Assembly: GCA_035689095.1 (NCBI GenBank)
Contig: DASSMB010000094.1
Location: 1-23,877, forward strand
DNA: 23,877 nucleotides
Direction: 5' to 3'
Source: JACDDK01 sp035689095
GTDB lineage: Bacteria; Actinomycetota; Rubrobacteria; Rubrobacterales; Rubrobacteraceae
The notes under the pieces are model-generated. The model saw only the letters and a program-made list of their open reading frames with translations, did no database searches and was not told the origin of the DNA. Each line of letters starts with the position of its first letter. Positions within the stretch are counted from its first letter, which is position 1. Made by a program: the position numbers and the translations under genes. Shown in pieces: positions 13,771 to 20,341 of the stretch.

Positions 13771-15054
13771 TTGGCGCGGAAAGAGGTAGGGTTTGGGGAG
13801 GCGTTGCGTTTCTGGGTGAAGCTCGGCTTCATCAACTTCGGTGGTCCGGCGGGTCAGATCTCGATCATGCACCGCGAGCTGGTGGAGCGGAAACGCTGGA
13901 TCTCCGAGTCCCAGTTCCTCCGTTCCCTGAACTTCTGTATGCTCCTCCCCGGACCGGAAGCTCAACAGCTAGCCACTTACATCGGCTGGCGCATGCACGG
14001 GGTTCTGGGCGGTATCGTCGCGGGCTCGTTCTTCGTAATACCCTCCATCTTCGTCCTGCTGCTCCTCTCGTACCTCGCAGTCGCCTACTCGGAGGTGCCC
14101 GCCGTTACGGGGCTGCTCTACGGCGTGCAGCCCGTCGTCGTGGCAATAGTCCTGGAGGCTGTGTTGCGGATCGGGAAGCGGACGCTCAAGCACCCCGCTC
14201 TCATACTCTTCGCCGTAGCCTCATTCGTGGGGATCTACTTCCTCTCCATCCCGTTCCCGCTCGTCGTGGGCCTGGCGGCGCTCGCCGGATACCTGCTCCA
14301 CTTCCGCTACCCGGAGGTGTTCCAGGCGCAGGGACACGGCGACGCCGCGGACGGGGGAGAGGACCTGGAGCAGAGCGCGCCGCCCTCGATGCTCCGCAAC
14401 CTTAAGCTCCTCGCTCTCTTCGCGGCGCTGTGGGCGTTGCCGGTAGGCGCGCTGTACCTGTGGCGCGGAGGCGGGGACGTGCTCGTTGACGAGGCGCTCT
14501 TCTTCACCGGGGCGGCGTTCGTGACGTTCGGGGGCGCGTACTCCGTGTTGAGTTACATCGCGGACGCGGCAGTGAACAGCCACGGCTGGCTCACGGCGGG
14601 CCAGATGGTTCAGGGGCTCGGGCTCGCGGAGTCCACGCCGGGGCCGCTGATCATGGTGACGCAGTACGTCGGGTTCCTCGGCGCGTGGAAGTTTCATGGG
14701 CCGTTCGACCCACTGCTCTACGGCACTTTAGGCGCCCTCACGACGACCTACGTCACGTTCCTGCCATGCTTCCTGTTCATCTTCCTGCTGGCGCCGTACA
14801 TCGAGCTTCTCTCGCACAACCGGCGGCTCGGGGCGGCGCTCGTCGGGGTCACGGCGGCGGTCGTCGGCGTGATCGTCAACCTCGCCGTCTTCTTCGCGGG
14901 CCACGTCCTCTTCCCGAACGGACTGGCATCCCTCGACCTCTTCGCCCTCGTGGTCGCGGTAGTCTCGTTCGCGGTGCTGCAGAGGTTCAAGGTCCCGATC
15001 TACGTTCTCGTGCCGGTCGGGGCTCTCGCAGGTATGGCGTGGACCTTGCTATAA
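13771..15054 (+). CDS. chrA: chromate transporter, CHR family (two-domain ChrA)
   Basis: The 427-residue membrane protein has two homologous CHR domains. The first carries FGGPAGQISIMHRELVERKRW and LLPGPEAQQLATYIGW; the second carries FGGAYSVLSYIADAAV, GWLTAGQMVQGLGLAESTPGP and MVTQYVGF. About ten hydrophobic segments are visible, with an acidic linker near residues 190-205. ChrA proteins extrude chromate, a sulfate analogue, and some may move sulfate or other oxyanions. The TTG start is preceded by GGGAGG. It sits between a sulfite-oxidase-like gene and PAPS-synthesis genes, so a sulfate-related role is worth considering. It is followed by a clear hairpin terminator. Confidence 0.9.
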   Translation: MARKEVGFGEALRFWVKLGFINFGGPAGQISIMHRELVERKRWISESQFLRSLNFCMLLPGPEAQQLATYIGWRMHGVLGGIVAGSFFVIPSIFVLLLLSYLAVAYSEVPAVTGLLYGVQPVVVAIVLEAVLRIGKRTLKHPALILFAVASFVGIYFLSIPFPLVVGLAALAGYLLHFRYPEVFQAQGHGDAADGGEDLEQSAPPSMLRNLKLLALFAALWALPVGALYLWRGGGDVLVDEALFFTGAAFVTFGGAYSVLSYIADAAVNSHGWLTAGQMVQGLGLAESTPGPLIMVTQYVGFLGAWKFHGPFDPLLYGTLGALTTTYVTFLPCFLFIFLLAPYIELLSHNRRLGAALVGVTAAVVGVIVNLAVFFAGHVLFPNGLASLDLFALVVAVVSFAVLQRFKVPIYVLVPVGALAGMAWTLL

Positions 15055-15064
15055 AGCAGAGCAT

Positions 15065-15109
15065 CCATAAGCCGCCAGCTTCTTGTTCTTGCTGACGGCT
15101 TATGGTTTT
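15065..15109 (+). terminator. intrinsic terminator after chrA
   Basis: CCATAAGCCGCCAGC (15065-15079) pairs with GCTGACGGCTTATGG (15091-15105) with one internal mismatch and an 11-base loop, directly followed by TTTT. This is a textbook intrinsic terminator for the + strand, ten bases past the chrA stop. It also lies between convergent genes, but the minus direction lacks a T run. Confidence 0.8.
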
Positions 15110-15153
15110 CCGGCGACTGGCCGACGACTGGCGCAGTCGTTGTAAATAGCGCT

Positions 15154-15750
15154 CTAGCGAGAGTTCCAGTTATACTCGGCGTCGTCGAGCGACGGGGATC
15201 TGAGGTAGCCGAAGAACTCCAACTTCTCTATGACCTTGCGTGCGCTCTCTTCGGCCGGCTCCTCGGCTGTCTTCAGGACGAGGTCCGGGGCGTTGGGCGG
15301 TTCGTAGGGGTCGGAGACGCCGGTGAACTGCGGGATCTCACCCGAGAACGCCTTTTTGTAGAGGCCCTTCACGTCCCGCTCGGCGCACACCTCAAGAGGC
15401 GCGTCCACGAAGACCTCGACGAAGTCTACGATCCTGCGCCGAACCTGGTCGCGGGCCTCCTTGAACGGCGAGATGGCCGACACGATCACGCCCACGCCGT
15501 TGCGCGTCAGCAGGTTCGCCACGAACCCGATCCGCAGTACGTTTATGTTCCGGTCCTCGCGCGAGAAGCCGAGACCTTTAGAGAGGTTGGTCCGCACGAT
15601 GTCCCCATCGAGCACCTCGACCCGCCGCTCCCGCTCGCGCAGCTCGTGCTCGACGATCTCGGCGATGGTCGTTTTCCCGGCGCCGGATAGTCCGGTGAAC
15701 CACAGCGTGAACCCGCGCTCCCCGCTGTTTCGTCTGCTCACGTTCTCCAT
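15154..15750 (-). CDS. cysC: adenylylsulfate (APS) kinase
   Basis: The 198-residue single-domain kinase has a P-loop GLSGAGKTT at 20-28, LDGDIVRTNLSKGLGFSREDRNINVLRIGFVA (APS-binding region), an ISPFKEARDQVR segment, a FVDAPLEVCAERDVKGLYKKA lid and FTGVSDPYEPPNAPDLVL, all standard for CysC. It phosphorylates APS to PAPS, the sulfate donor for sulfotransferases. GGAG precedes the ATG. It is the last gene of the minus-strand operon after ATP sulfurylase (46-base gap). With sulfotransferases nearby and no PAPS reductase seen, its PAPS probably serves sulfation. Confidence 0.95.
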   Translation of the reverse strand: MENVSRRNSGERGFTLWFTGLSGAGKTTIAEIVEHELRERERRVEVLDGDIVRTNLSKGLGFSREDRNINVLRIGFVANLLTRNGVGVIVSAISPFKEARDQVRRRIVDFVEVFVDAPLEVCAERDVKGLYKKAFSGEIPQFTGVSDPYEPPNAPDLVLKTAEEPAEESARKVIEKLEFFGYLRSPSLDDAEYNWNSR

Positions 15751-15796
15751 GCTTACTCCTTTTTGAAATACTCCTTACAATACTCTAGCACTCCTC

Positions 15797-16972
15797 TCAA
15801 GAACTCTCGCGCAGACCCTCGATCAGTACCTCCACGACCTCCGGCCTCGAAAACTCCGGCGGCGGATACTCGCCATTCGCCAGCATCTCTCGAACCTTCG
15901 TCCCGGAGAGGAAGACGTGCGCGTCCTGATCATGCGGGCAGGTCTTCGCGGAGGCCATCGCCCCGCACTCGCGGCAGTAGAACGTATGCTCGAAGAAGAG
16001 CGGCGTTATGCCGAGCTCCTCGGCCTCGAACTCGTCGAAGATGTGCTGCGCGTCGTAGGTGCCGTAATAATCTCCGACCCCGGCGTGATCCCGTCCGACG
16101 ATGAAGTGCGTGCAGCCGTAGTTCTTGCGGCAGATCGCATGGAAGACCGCCTCCCTCGGTCCCGCATACCTCATCGCCGCCGGGAACACCGCCAGCATCG
16201 CACGGTCCTCGGGATAGTAACGGTCCAGGATCGTCTCGTAGGAGCGCATCCGTACATCGGCCGGGATGTCGCCCGGCTTTGTCTCACCCACGAGCGGGTT
16301 CAGGAGCAGCCCGTCGACCGTCTCAAGGGCGCTCTTCTGGATGTACTCGTGCGCCCGGTGGACCGGGTTGCGCGTCTGGAATCCCACGATACGCTTCCAG
16401 CCCTTCTCCGCGAACACGGCGCGGAGTTGTGCGGGATCGTAATAGTAGCCAGGGAATCGGACGCGGTTCGGTTGCTGTAGTAGATCGACCTTGCCGCCCA
16501 GCAGTACGTCGCCCTGGCGGTAGAGATGCGCCACTCCAGGGTGCCGCTCGTCGGTGGTCCGGTAGACCTTCCGCGCCTCGCGTTCCTTGTCGTAGGTGTA
16601 TATGTCCTCGACCGTCATCGTGGCGACCGGCTCGCCAGCGCCGTTTACCAGAGCGACTTCCGAACCGCCACGTATGGAGCGCGCCGTCCCCTCGTCCACG
16701 GCGAGGGTTATCGGGATGCTCCACACCAGACCGTTCGAGAGGCGCATCTCATCCACGACGCCCTCGTAGTCCTCGCGGACCATAAAGCCTTCCAGAGGGC
16801 TGAAGACGCCGGTCGAGATCATCTGCAAGTCGGAGAGCGTCCGCTCCCCTAGTATGACTTTCGGTAGGCTTTCGGCCTCGCGCAGCCGCTCGGTCCTCTC
16901 TTCCTGGGCTACGACGCGGTCTATCAGGCGCTCTCCGTGCGGGGCAATGGTTCCGTGCTGGGTGGTTATCAT
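15797..16972 (-). CDS. sat: sulfate adenylyltransferase (ATP sulfurylase), single-chain Sat type
   Basis: The 391-residue protein is the homomeric Sat type rather than the CysD/CysN pair. The active-site block QTRNPVHRAHEY is at 199-210, and GRDHAGVGDYYGTYDAQ follows at 293-309. A metal knuckle has Cys333, Cys336, Cys345 and nearby His, and SGTKVREML lies near 356-364. It makes APS from ATP and sulfate. The ATG start at 16972 overlaps the sulfotransferase stop (ATGA, 16969-16972), showing tight coupling. A longer frame upstream exists but runs inside the sulfotransferase gene. Confidence 0.95.
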   Translation of the reverse strand: MITTQHGTIAPHGERLIDRVVAQEERTERLREAESLPKVILGERTLSDLQMISTGVFSPLEGFMVREDYEGVVDEMRLSNGLVWSIPITLAVDEGTARSIRGGSEVALVNGAGEPVATMTVEDIYTYDKEREARKVYRTTDERHPGVAHLYRQGDVLLGGKVDLLQQPNRVRFPGYYYDPAQLRAVFAEKGWKRIVGFQTRNPVHRAHEYIQKSALETVDGLLLNPLVGETKPGDIPADVRMRSYETILDRYYPEDRAMLAVFPAAMRYAGPREAVFHAICRKNYGCTHFIVGRDHAGVGDYYGTYDAQHIFDEFEAEELGITPLFFEHTFYCRECGAMASAKTCPHDQDAHVFLSGTKVREMLANGEYPPPEFSRPEVVEVLIEGLRESS

Positions 16973-17733
16973 CGGCCTTCCTCTCTCATGGTAGTAGCTC
17001 GTTTCGAACCGCGGGTCCCGTGAATGGCGTGGGCGGCGAGGTCGTAGTAGGCGGGCAGACACCTCTCATACATCTCTTCAAGCTCCCTGGGCAGCACGGG
17101 GTCCCGCCTCTCGGCACGCTTTATGCCGCTACTCCTCTGCGCCACATCGTGCCATCCCTCCCAGTTCTCCCAGCGCCTTACCTCCCTGGGCTGCCAGGTG
17201 AGATCGTCCTCCCGGAACGGTATCCCAACCCGCTCGCAGTACACGGATAAGACCTCTACCGGGTTCTCGGAGAACGTCATTGCATCAACCACGACGGGCT
17301 CCTGACCGGCCTCCTCGCAGATCCTGAACAGACGATACAGCTCCTCGTAGCCCGCCTCCTCGAAGGTGAAGTCGGGCCACATCTTGTACATGGAGGTAAG
17401 GACGTACTTTGGGTCGCGGATAATAAAGGTATTTACGAACCTGGAGGTGAGATCCGGCCCGATCAGGGGCTTCGCGTGATAGGCCATGTCCTTGAGGAAG
17501 ACGCGCTGCTCGCGTGGTCTCAACACGTCTTGTAGGACGTTTTCGTAGTTGTTCTCCGGCTTCGTCTCCTCATCGGCGAATCGACTGGAGAGGCGGTCCT
17601 CGGAGCGGTAGTAAGAGGCGGAGAAGGGTTCGTGCAGGACCTCGAAGTCGTCGCGCTCGACGAAGACCCGCTCGAAGGCGGTAGAGATAGAGCGTGGCAC
17701 CGCCCAGAGGGCGACGGGTTGCTTCTCGTTCAA
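16969..17733 (-). CDS. sulfotransferase-like protein (P-loop, PAPS-type)
   Basis: The 254-residue protein has a 5'-phosphosulfate loop variant near the N-terminus (LWAVPRSISTAFERVF, residues 9-24) and a 3'-phosphate-binding stretch FIIRDPKYVLTSMYKMW with the expected Arg and Ser. Both are marks of the PAPS sulfotransferase fold. An acidic mid-region and a Trp-rich WQPREVRRWENWEGWHDV segment may form the acceptor site. The acceptor is unknown. TTG 17733 is the start, with AGAGAGG upstream. Its stop overlaps the sat start, so PAPS synthesis and use are directly coupled. Because the loop has Ile instead of Gly after PRS, activity is likely but not certain. Confidence 0.8.
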   Translation of the reverse strand: MNEKQPVALWAVPRSISTAFERVFVERDDFEVLHEPFSASYYRSEDRLSSRFADEETKPENNYENVLQDVLRPREQRVFLKDMAYHAKPLIGPDLTSRFVNTFIIRDPKYVLTSMYKMWPDFTFEEAGYEELYRLFRICEEAGQEPVVVDAMTFSENPVEVLSVYCERVGIPFREDDLTWQPREVRRWENWEGWHDVAQRSSGIKRAERRDPVLPRELEEMYERCLPAYYDLAAHAIHGTRGSKRATTMREEGR

Positions 17734-17794
17734 GTGAACCTCTCTGTCTCGGGTGTTTTATGCGGCGTCCGGCCTCGCCGGAGAGACGTAACAT

Positions 17795-17826
17795 GAGGCG
17801 GGCGACAATGAAACGTCGCCCGCCTC
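17795..17826 (-). terminator. strong hairpin between the Thr-type sulfatase and sulfotransferase genes
   Basis: GAGGCGGGCGAC (17795-17806) and GTCGCCCGCCTC (17815-17826) form a perfect 12-bp stem with an 8-base loop inside a 137-base gap. No T run follows on the minus strand. It may be an attenuator or processing site that sets different levels of the upstream and downstream genes; a second small stem is at 17769-17781. Confidence 0.45.
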
Positions 17827-17870
17827 GACTGCCCGCGTGGTTCCCGGATGCGGCGGGAAGGGCCCGAGCC

Positions 17871-19304
17871 TTAGCTACGGACTACCCTGCGCCAGCCTTC
17901 GAGCGCCTTGCGGCGGGGAGTCAGATACGTCTCCGGCGTGCCGATGCGCTCCAGGAAGGAGAGGGTGTGCTCGGCAAGCGTCTCGCCCTCGGCGCCCAGC
18001 TCATCCCAGGCGTTATTCTGCTCGCCGGGGTCGTTGACGAGGTCGTAGATCTCCGGCTCGTCGTCCGGTCCTCCCAGGATGAGGGACCGCTCGCGGGTCG
18101 TGACGGTGATGGGCATGTAGTTGGCGATCCTGCGCGCCTTCGAGTCCACGGCCCGCGTGATCTCGCCCTCCGCCAGGTACAGCGGCCACGAGCTTACGAC
18201 GAACGGCCGGTGCTCGTCCCGCCTCCCCGCAACCACATCCCCGAACGACTCTCCAACCATGGTGGCCGGCGCGTCCCCGAGACCCGTCAACTCCAGGATG
18301 GTCGGCGCGATGTCCGGGGCGGTTGTGAGCGCCTGCCGGCGGCCGGGCTCCAGTCCGGGACCGCGGACCATCATTGGCACGTTCGTCAGCTCCCGGTACA
18401 GTGGCGAGCGCTCGACGGTCAGCAGCCAGGAATCGGCCAGCCACTCCGGCAGCGACGAGTCCTGCGATATGGACGCCTCCGGGTCGTGGACCCACTCGGC
18501 CTTGCCGAAGTAGTCGTGTTCGCCGAAGTAGAAGCCGTGGTCGGATGTGAAGAAGACCAGCGTGTTCTCCCGAAGGCCCAGCGCGTCCAGCTTGCCGAGG
18601 AGGCGACCGATCCAGAAGTCAACCATCGTGACCTCGCCGCAGTAGGTGGCGTGTCCGAGGTCCACGTCGTCTCTCTTGAGACCGGCGTCCTTCCAGTTGC
18701 CGTAGGCCGGGTAGATCTGCTCTCCCGAGTACCCCTCGCGGTACTGCGCGGTGTAGTACTCCGGCGCGTCCCAGGGCTCGTGCGGGTCCCATGTATCCAC
18801 GTACAGGAAGAACTGCTCGTCGTAGTGCCGCTCCAACCACCGCTCGGCCTCGGTCATCGTCCGCGCGACCATCCGGTCCTCCTCGGAGCGCCACGTCGAG
18901 CGCGCGTCGGCCCGCTCGTGCGGCCGGGTGTCGTCTCCCTGCCCCCGCACCCACACGAAGTCGTCGAAGCCCCGGTCGTAGCCGAAGCCGTTGCGGATGA
19001 AGAACGGCGTATCCACGACGCCCATAGTCGTGTAACCCGCCTTCGAGAGTACCTCCGGCAGCGTCGCCAGATGCCTCGGGAGCGGCTCCCAGCCCATGTG
19101 CGAGTAGGAGAAAGTCCCCGTGAGGATGTCCGCGCGGGCGGGCATGGTGGGGAAGGACGAGATCGTGTGCTCGTCAAAGACCACCGACTGGCGCGCGAAC
19201 TCATCCAGATACGGCGTGCGGATAAACGGGTTCCCGTAGGCCCCTAGATGGTCCCTGCGGAACGTGTCCGCCACGATCACCACCACGTTTGGCCGATCAG
19301 TCAT
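17871..19304 (-). CDS. sulfatase-family (alkaline phosphatase superfamily) enzyme with Thr at the formylglycine position
   Basis: The 477-residue protein has the PF00884-type layout: NVVVIVADTFRRDHLGAYGN with a metal-binding Asp, the nucleophile block SSFPTMPARADILTG at 49-63, LYVDTWDPHEPWDAP, FFTSDHGFYFGEHDYFGK with the second metal Asp-His, and a C-terminal EIYDLVNDPGEQNN turn. Formylglycine sulfatases need C/S-x-P-x-R; here Thr53 takes the Cys place (T-M-P-A-R), encoded by ACC. Thr nucleophiles are known in phosphatases, phosphodiesterases and phosphoethanolamine transferases of this superfamily. No signal peptide or membrane helix is seen. ATG 19304 is chosen with GGGGAG before it. It is first in the operon with sulfotransferase, sat and cysC, so it may act on the sulfated product or transfer a group. 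Confidence 0.85.
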   Translation of the reverse strand: MTDRPNVVVIVADTFRRDHLGAYGNPFIRTPYLDEFARQSVVFDEHTISSFPTMPARADILTGTFSYSHMGWEPLPRHLATLPEVLSKAGYTTMGVVDTPFFIRNGFGYDRGFDDFVWVRGQGDDTRPHERADARSTWRSEEDRMVARTMTEAERWLERHYDEQFFLYVDTWDPHEPWDAPEYYTAQYREGYSGEQIYPAYGNWKDAGLKRDDVDLGHATYCGEVTMVDFWIGRLLGKLDALGLRENTLVFFTSDHGFYFGEHDYFGKAEWVHDPEASISQDSSLPEWLADSWLLTVERSPLYRELTNVPMMVRGPGLEPGRRQALTTAPDIAPTILELTGLGDAPATMVGESFGDVVAGRRDEHRPFVVSSWPLYLAEGEITRAVDSKARRIANYMPITVTTRERSLILGGPDDEPEIYDLVNDPGEQNNAWDELGAEGETLAEHTLSFLERIGTPETYLTPRRKALEGWRRVVRS

Positions 19305-19356
19305 TGCTCCCCTCTCCGATCTATGTAGCTCGTCGTTAGCACCTTTACACACTATT

Positions 19357-19385
19357 TCTATATTGTCTACTACTTGAGTTAACAA
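19357..19385 (-). promoter_or_regulatory. predicted promoter of the sulfatase-sulfotransferase-sat-cysC operon
   Basis: On the minus strand, TTGTTA (19380-19385) and TATAGA (19357-19362) have a 17-base spacer, placing a start near 19350 and a leader of about 45 bases before ATG 19304. Confidence 0.5.
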
Positions 19386-19549
19386 CAGCGGCATGGTAGC
19401 GAAACGAGGATCCAACGTCAAGCGCTTATATGAACTTTTTTGAAAATCGGAGAAAATTTGTGAACCTGCCTCTGTGCTTCGCTACGTCCCTGGCACGCGC
19501 ATGGCGCTGGAAGCCCCGATCCCTGAAAAGCGAAAGCCCGGCCGCGCTC

Positions 19550-19578
19550 TTGACACCGGTCACATGGCTCAGTACAGT
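19550..19578 (+). promoter_or_regulatory. strong predicted housekeeping promoter
   Basis: TTGACA (19550-19555, full consensus) and TACAGT (19573-19578) are separated by exactly 17 bases. A start near 19585 gives a leader of about 55 bases containing AAGGAGG (19622-19628) before the small gene at 19640. Confidence 0.6.
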
Positions 19579-19639
19579 GAGTATTGTACATAAAAACTAT
19601 AGGCAATATTCAAATTAAAGTAAGGAGGGTGTGAGAGTC

Positions 19640-19831
19640 ATGAAGAGGGAGTTGGATCCCTGGTACGAGCTCTGGGAGCGGGTGGGTAGCGAAGGATTGG
19701 ATAACTGGTACGAAGTGCGCGGCGCGGCGGGGGAAGCGGGCAATACCAGAGGTTGCCGTTCCGGCGTGGGCGATCCTGATGGAGAGTTGGAAGGACTGCC
19801 GGATACCATCGAACTCGGTCTCGACGGTTAG
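19640..19831 (+). CDS. 5' part of an apparently frameshifted gene, unknown function
   Basis: ATG 19640 (in-frame GTG 19631 also possible) follows AAGGAGG and opens a 63-residue frame. The first 33 residues look like protein: KRELDPWYELWERVGSEGLDNWYEVRGAAGEAG contains two related segments, each with WYE. After about 19740 this frame turns into low-quality sequence, while the +1 frame becomes clearly protein-like (see the next entry). Joining the two would give about 136 residues. I do not recognise the protein. It sits directly behind the strongest promoter in the window. Confidence 0.45.
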   Translation: MKRELDPWYELWERVGSEGLDNWYEVRGAAGEAGNTRGCRSGVGDPDGELEGLPDTIELGLDG

Positions 19832-20051
19832 CGAGCGCTTCATGAACAGAGTATTGGCAGTCGGGGAGCACGCAAGGACGGAGAACAATACTGTGCCCAG
19901 ACAAATGCTAACCTACGAGGACCACTCCGAGCGGCGGAGAGTAGAGCAATACTCGTGGCTCGGCGATTACTTCACGCGGCTCGATGGCAAAGAAGCCCGT
20001 GAAGAGTACTACGCGCGGTTAGGATCATACGCAAGCCCGTCCGGGAAATGA
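19779..20051 (+). CDS. 3' part of the apparently frameshifted gene, unknown function
   Basis: The frame is protein-like from about 19740 (AIPEVAVPAWAIL, then MESWKDCRIPSNSVSTVSERF, continuing MNRVLAVGEHARTENNTVPRQ) through an acidic and Tyr-rich tail (RRVEQYSWLGDYFTRLDGKEAREEYYARLGSYASPSGK). No ribosome site precedes ATG 19779 or ATG 19842, which argues that it is normally translated from the upstream start at 19640 through a +1 shift, or that a base was inserted in the G-rich run near 19728-19740. Its stop overlaps the next gene's start (ATGA, 20048-20051). No known domain is recognised. Confidence 0.5.
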   Translation: MESWKDCRIPSNSVSTVSERFMNRVLAVGEHARTENNTVPRQMLTYEDHSERRRVEQYSWLGDYFTRLDGKEAREEYYARLGSYASPSGK

Positions 20052-20338
20052 GCGTGGCGAAGAAGGCCACCGGAGGAGGCGTCTGGAACGGAGACTGGCG
20101 TTTCGCGATGCTCAAGTCCGTCGGCGTCGGGGCGCTGCTGTTCTCGGCGGTAGTCTCCGCGATAGTCGGGGCCGGGATAGTCTTCCTGGCGACGGTGCTG
20201 GCCGCCTGGATCCTCTTCCCTGTGCTCGTCGGCCCCAGGAACGTCCTCGATGCCGGGTGCCTCTTTACCATGATCTCGCTGGGGATCGTGGTCGTTGTCA
20301 GCCTGGCCCAGTACGGAGCGGGCTCTCTGCTGCCTTGA
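20048..20338 (+). CDS. small integral membrane protein, unknown function
   Basis: The 96-residue protein has a polar basic start (MSVAKKATGGGVWNGDWRF), then two or three hydrophobic helices: about residues 24-46, 47-63 and 72-90. They are rich in Val, Ala, Gly and Leu, with a short PRN-containing loop between. The start codon overlaps the previous stop (ATGA) and has only a weak ribosome site of its own, so translation is probably coupled. The family is not recognised. The stop lies three bases from the convergent sulfatase stop. Confidence 0.65.
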   Translation: MSVAKKATGGGVWNGDWRFAMLKSVGVGALLFSAVVSAIVGAGIVFLATVLAAWILFPVLVGPRNVLDAGCLFTMISLGIVVVVSLAQYGAGSLLP

Positions 20339-20341
20339 GCG

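Larger units (their letters stand above)
19305..19639. other. divergent intergenic region with two promoters
   Basis: This 335-base gap separates the minus-strand sulfatase operon from a plus-strand small-gene pair. It is clearly richer in A+T near 19340-19470 and 19570-19625 than the genes around it. Apart from the two promoter predictions listed separately I see no gene, terminator or RNA. Short frames inside it lack ribosome sites and normal codon use. Confidence 0.5.

Noticed and set aside
13684..13965. N-terminal extension of the first sulfite-oxidase-like protein
   Set aside because: The frame is open but overlaps the divergent chrA start and promoter and has no similarity to the family; the start was placed near 13683.
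17769..17781. Short CCGGC/GCCGG stem near the sulfotransferase start
   Set aside because: A 5-bp GC stem is expected by chance in this composition; only the 12-bp hairpin next to it was kept as a feature.
17694..19247. 517-aa plus-strand frame antisense to the sulfatase-fold gene
   Set aside because: Long antisense frames are common at this GC content. Its composition is dominated by Arg, Val, Gly and Pro with no domain, while the minus strand has clear sulfatase motifs.
19430..19618. 62-aa plus-strand frame in the divergent intergenic region
   Set aside because: It has no ribosome site, spans the predicted plus-strand promoter and has poor codon use for this genome.
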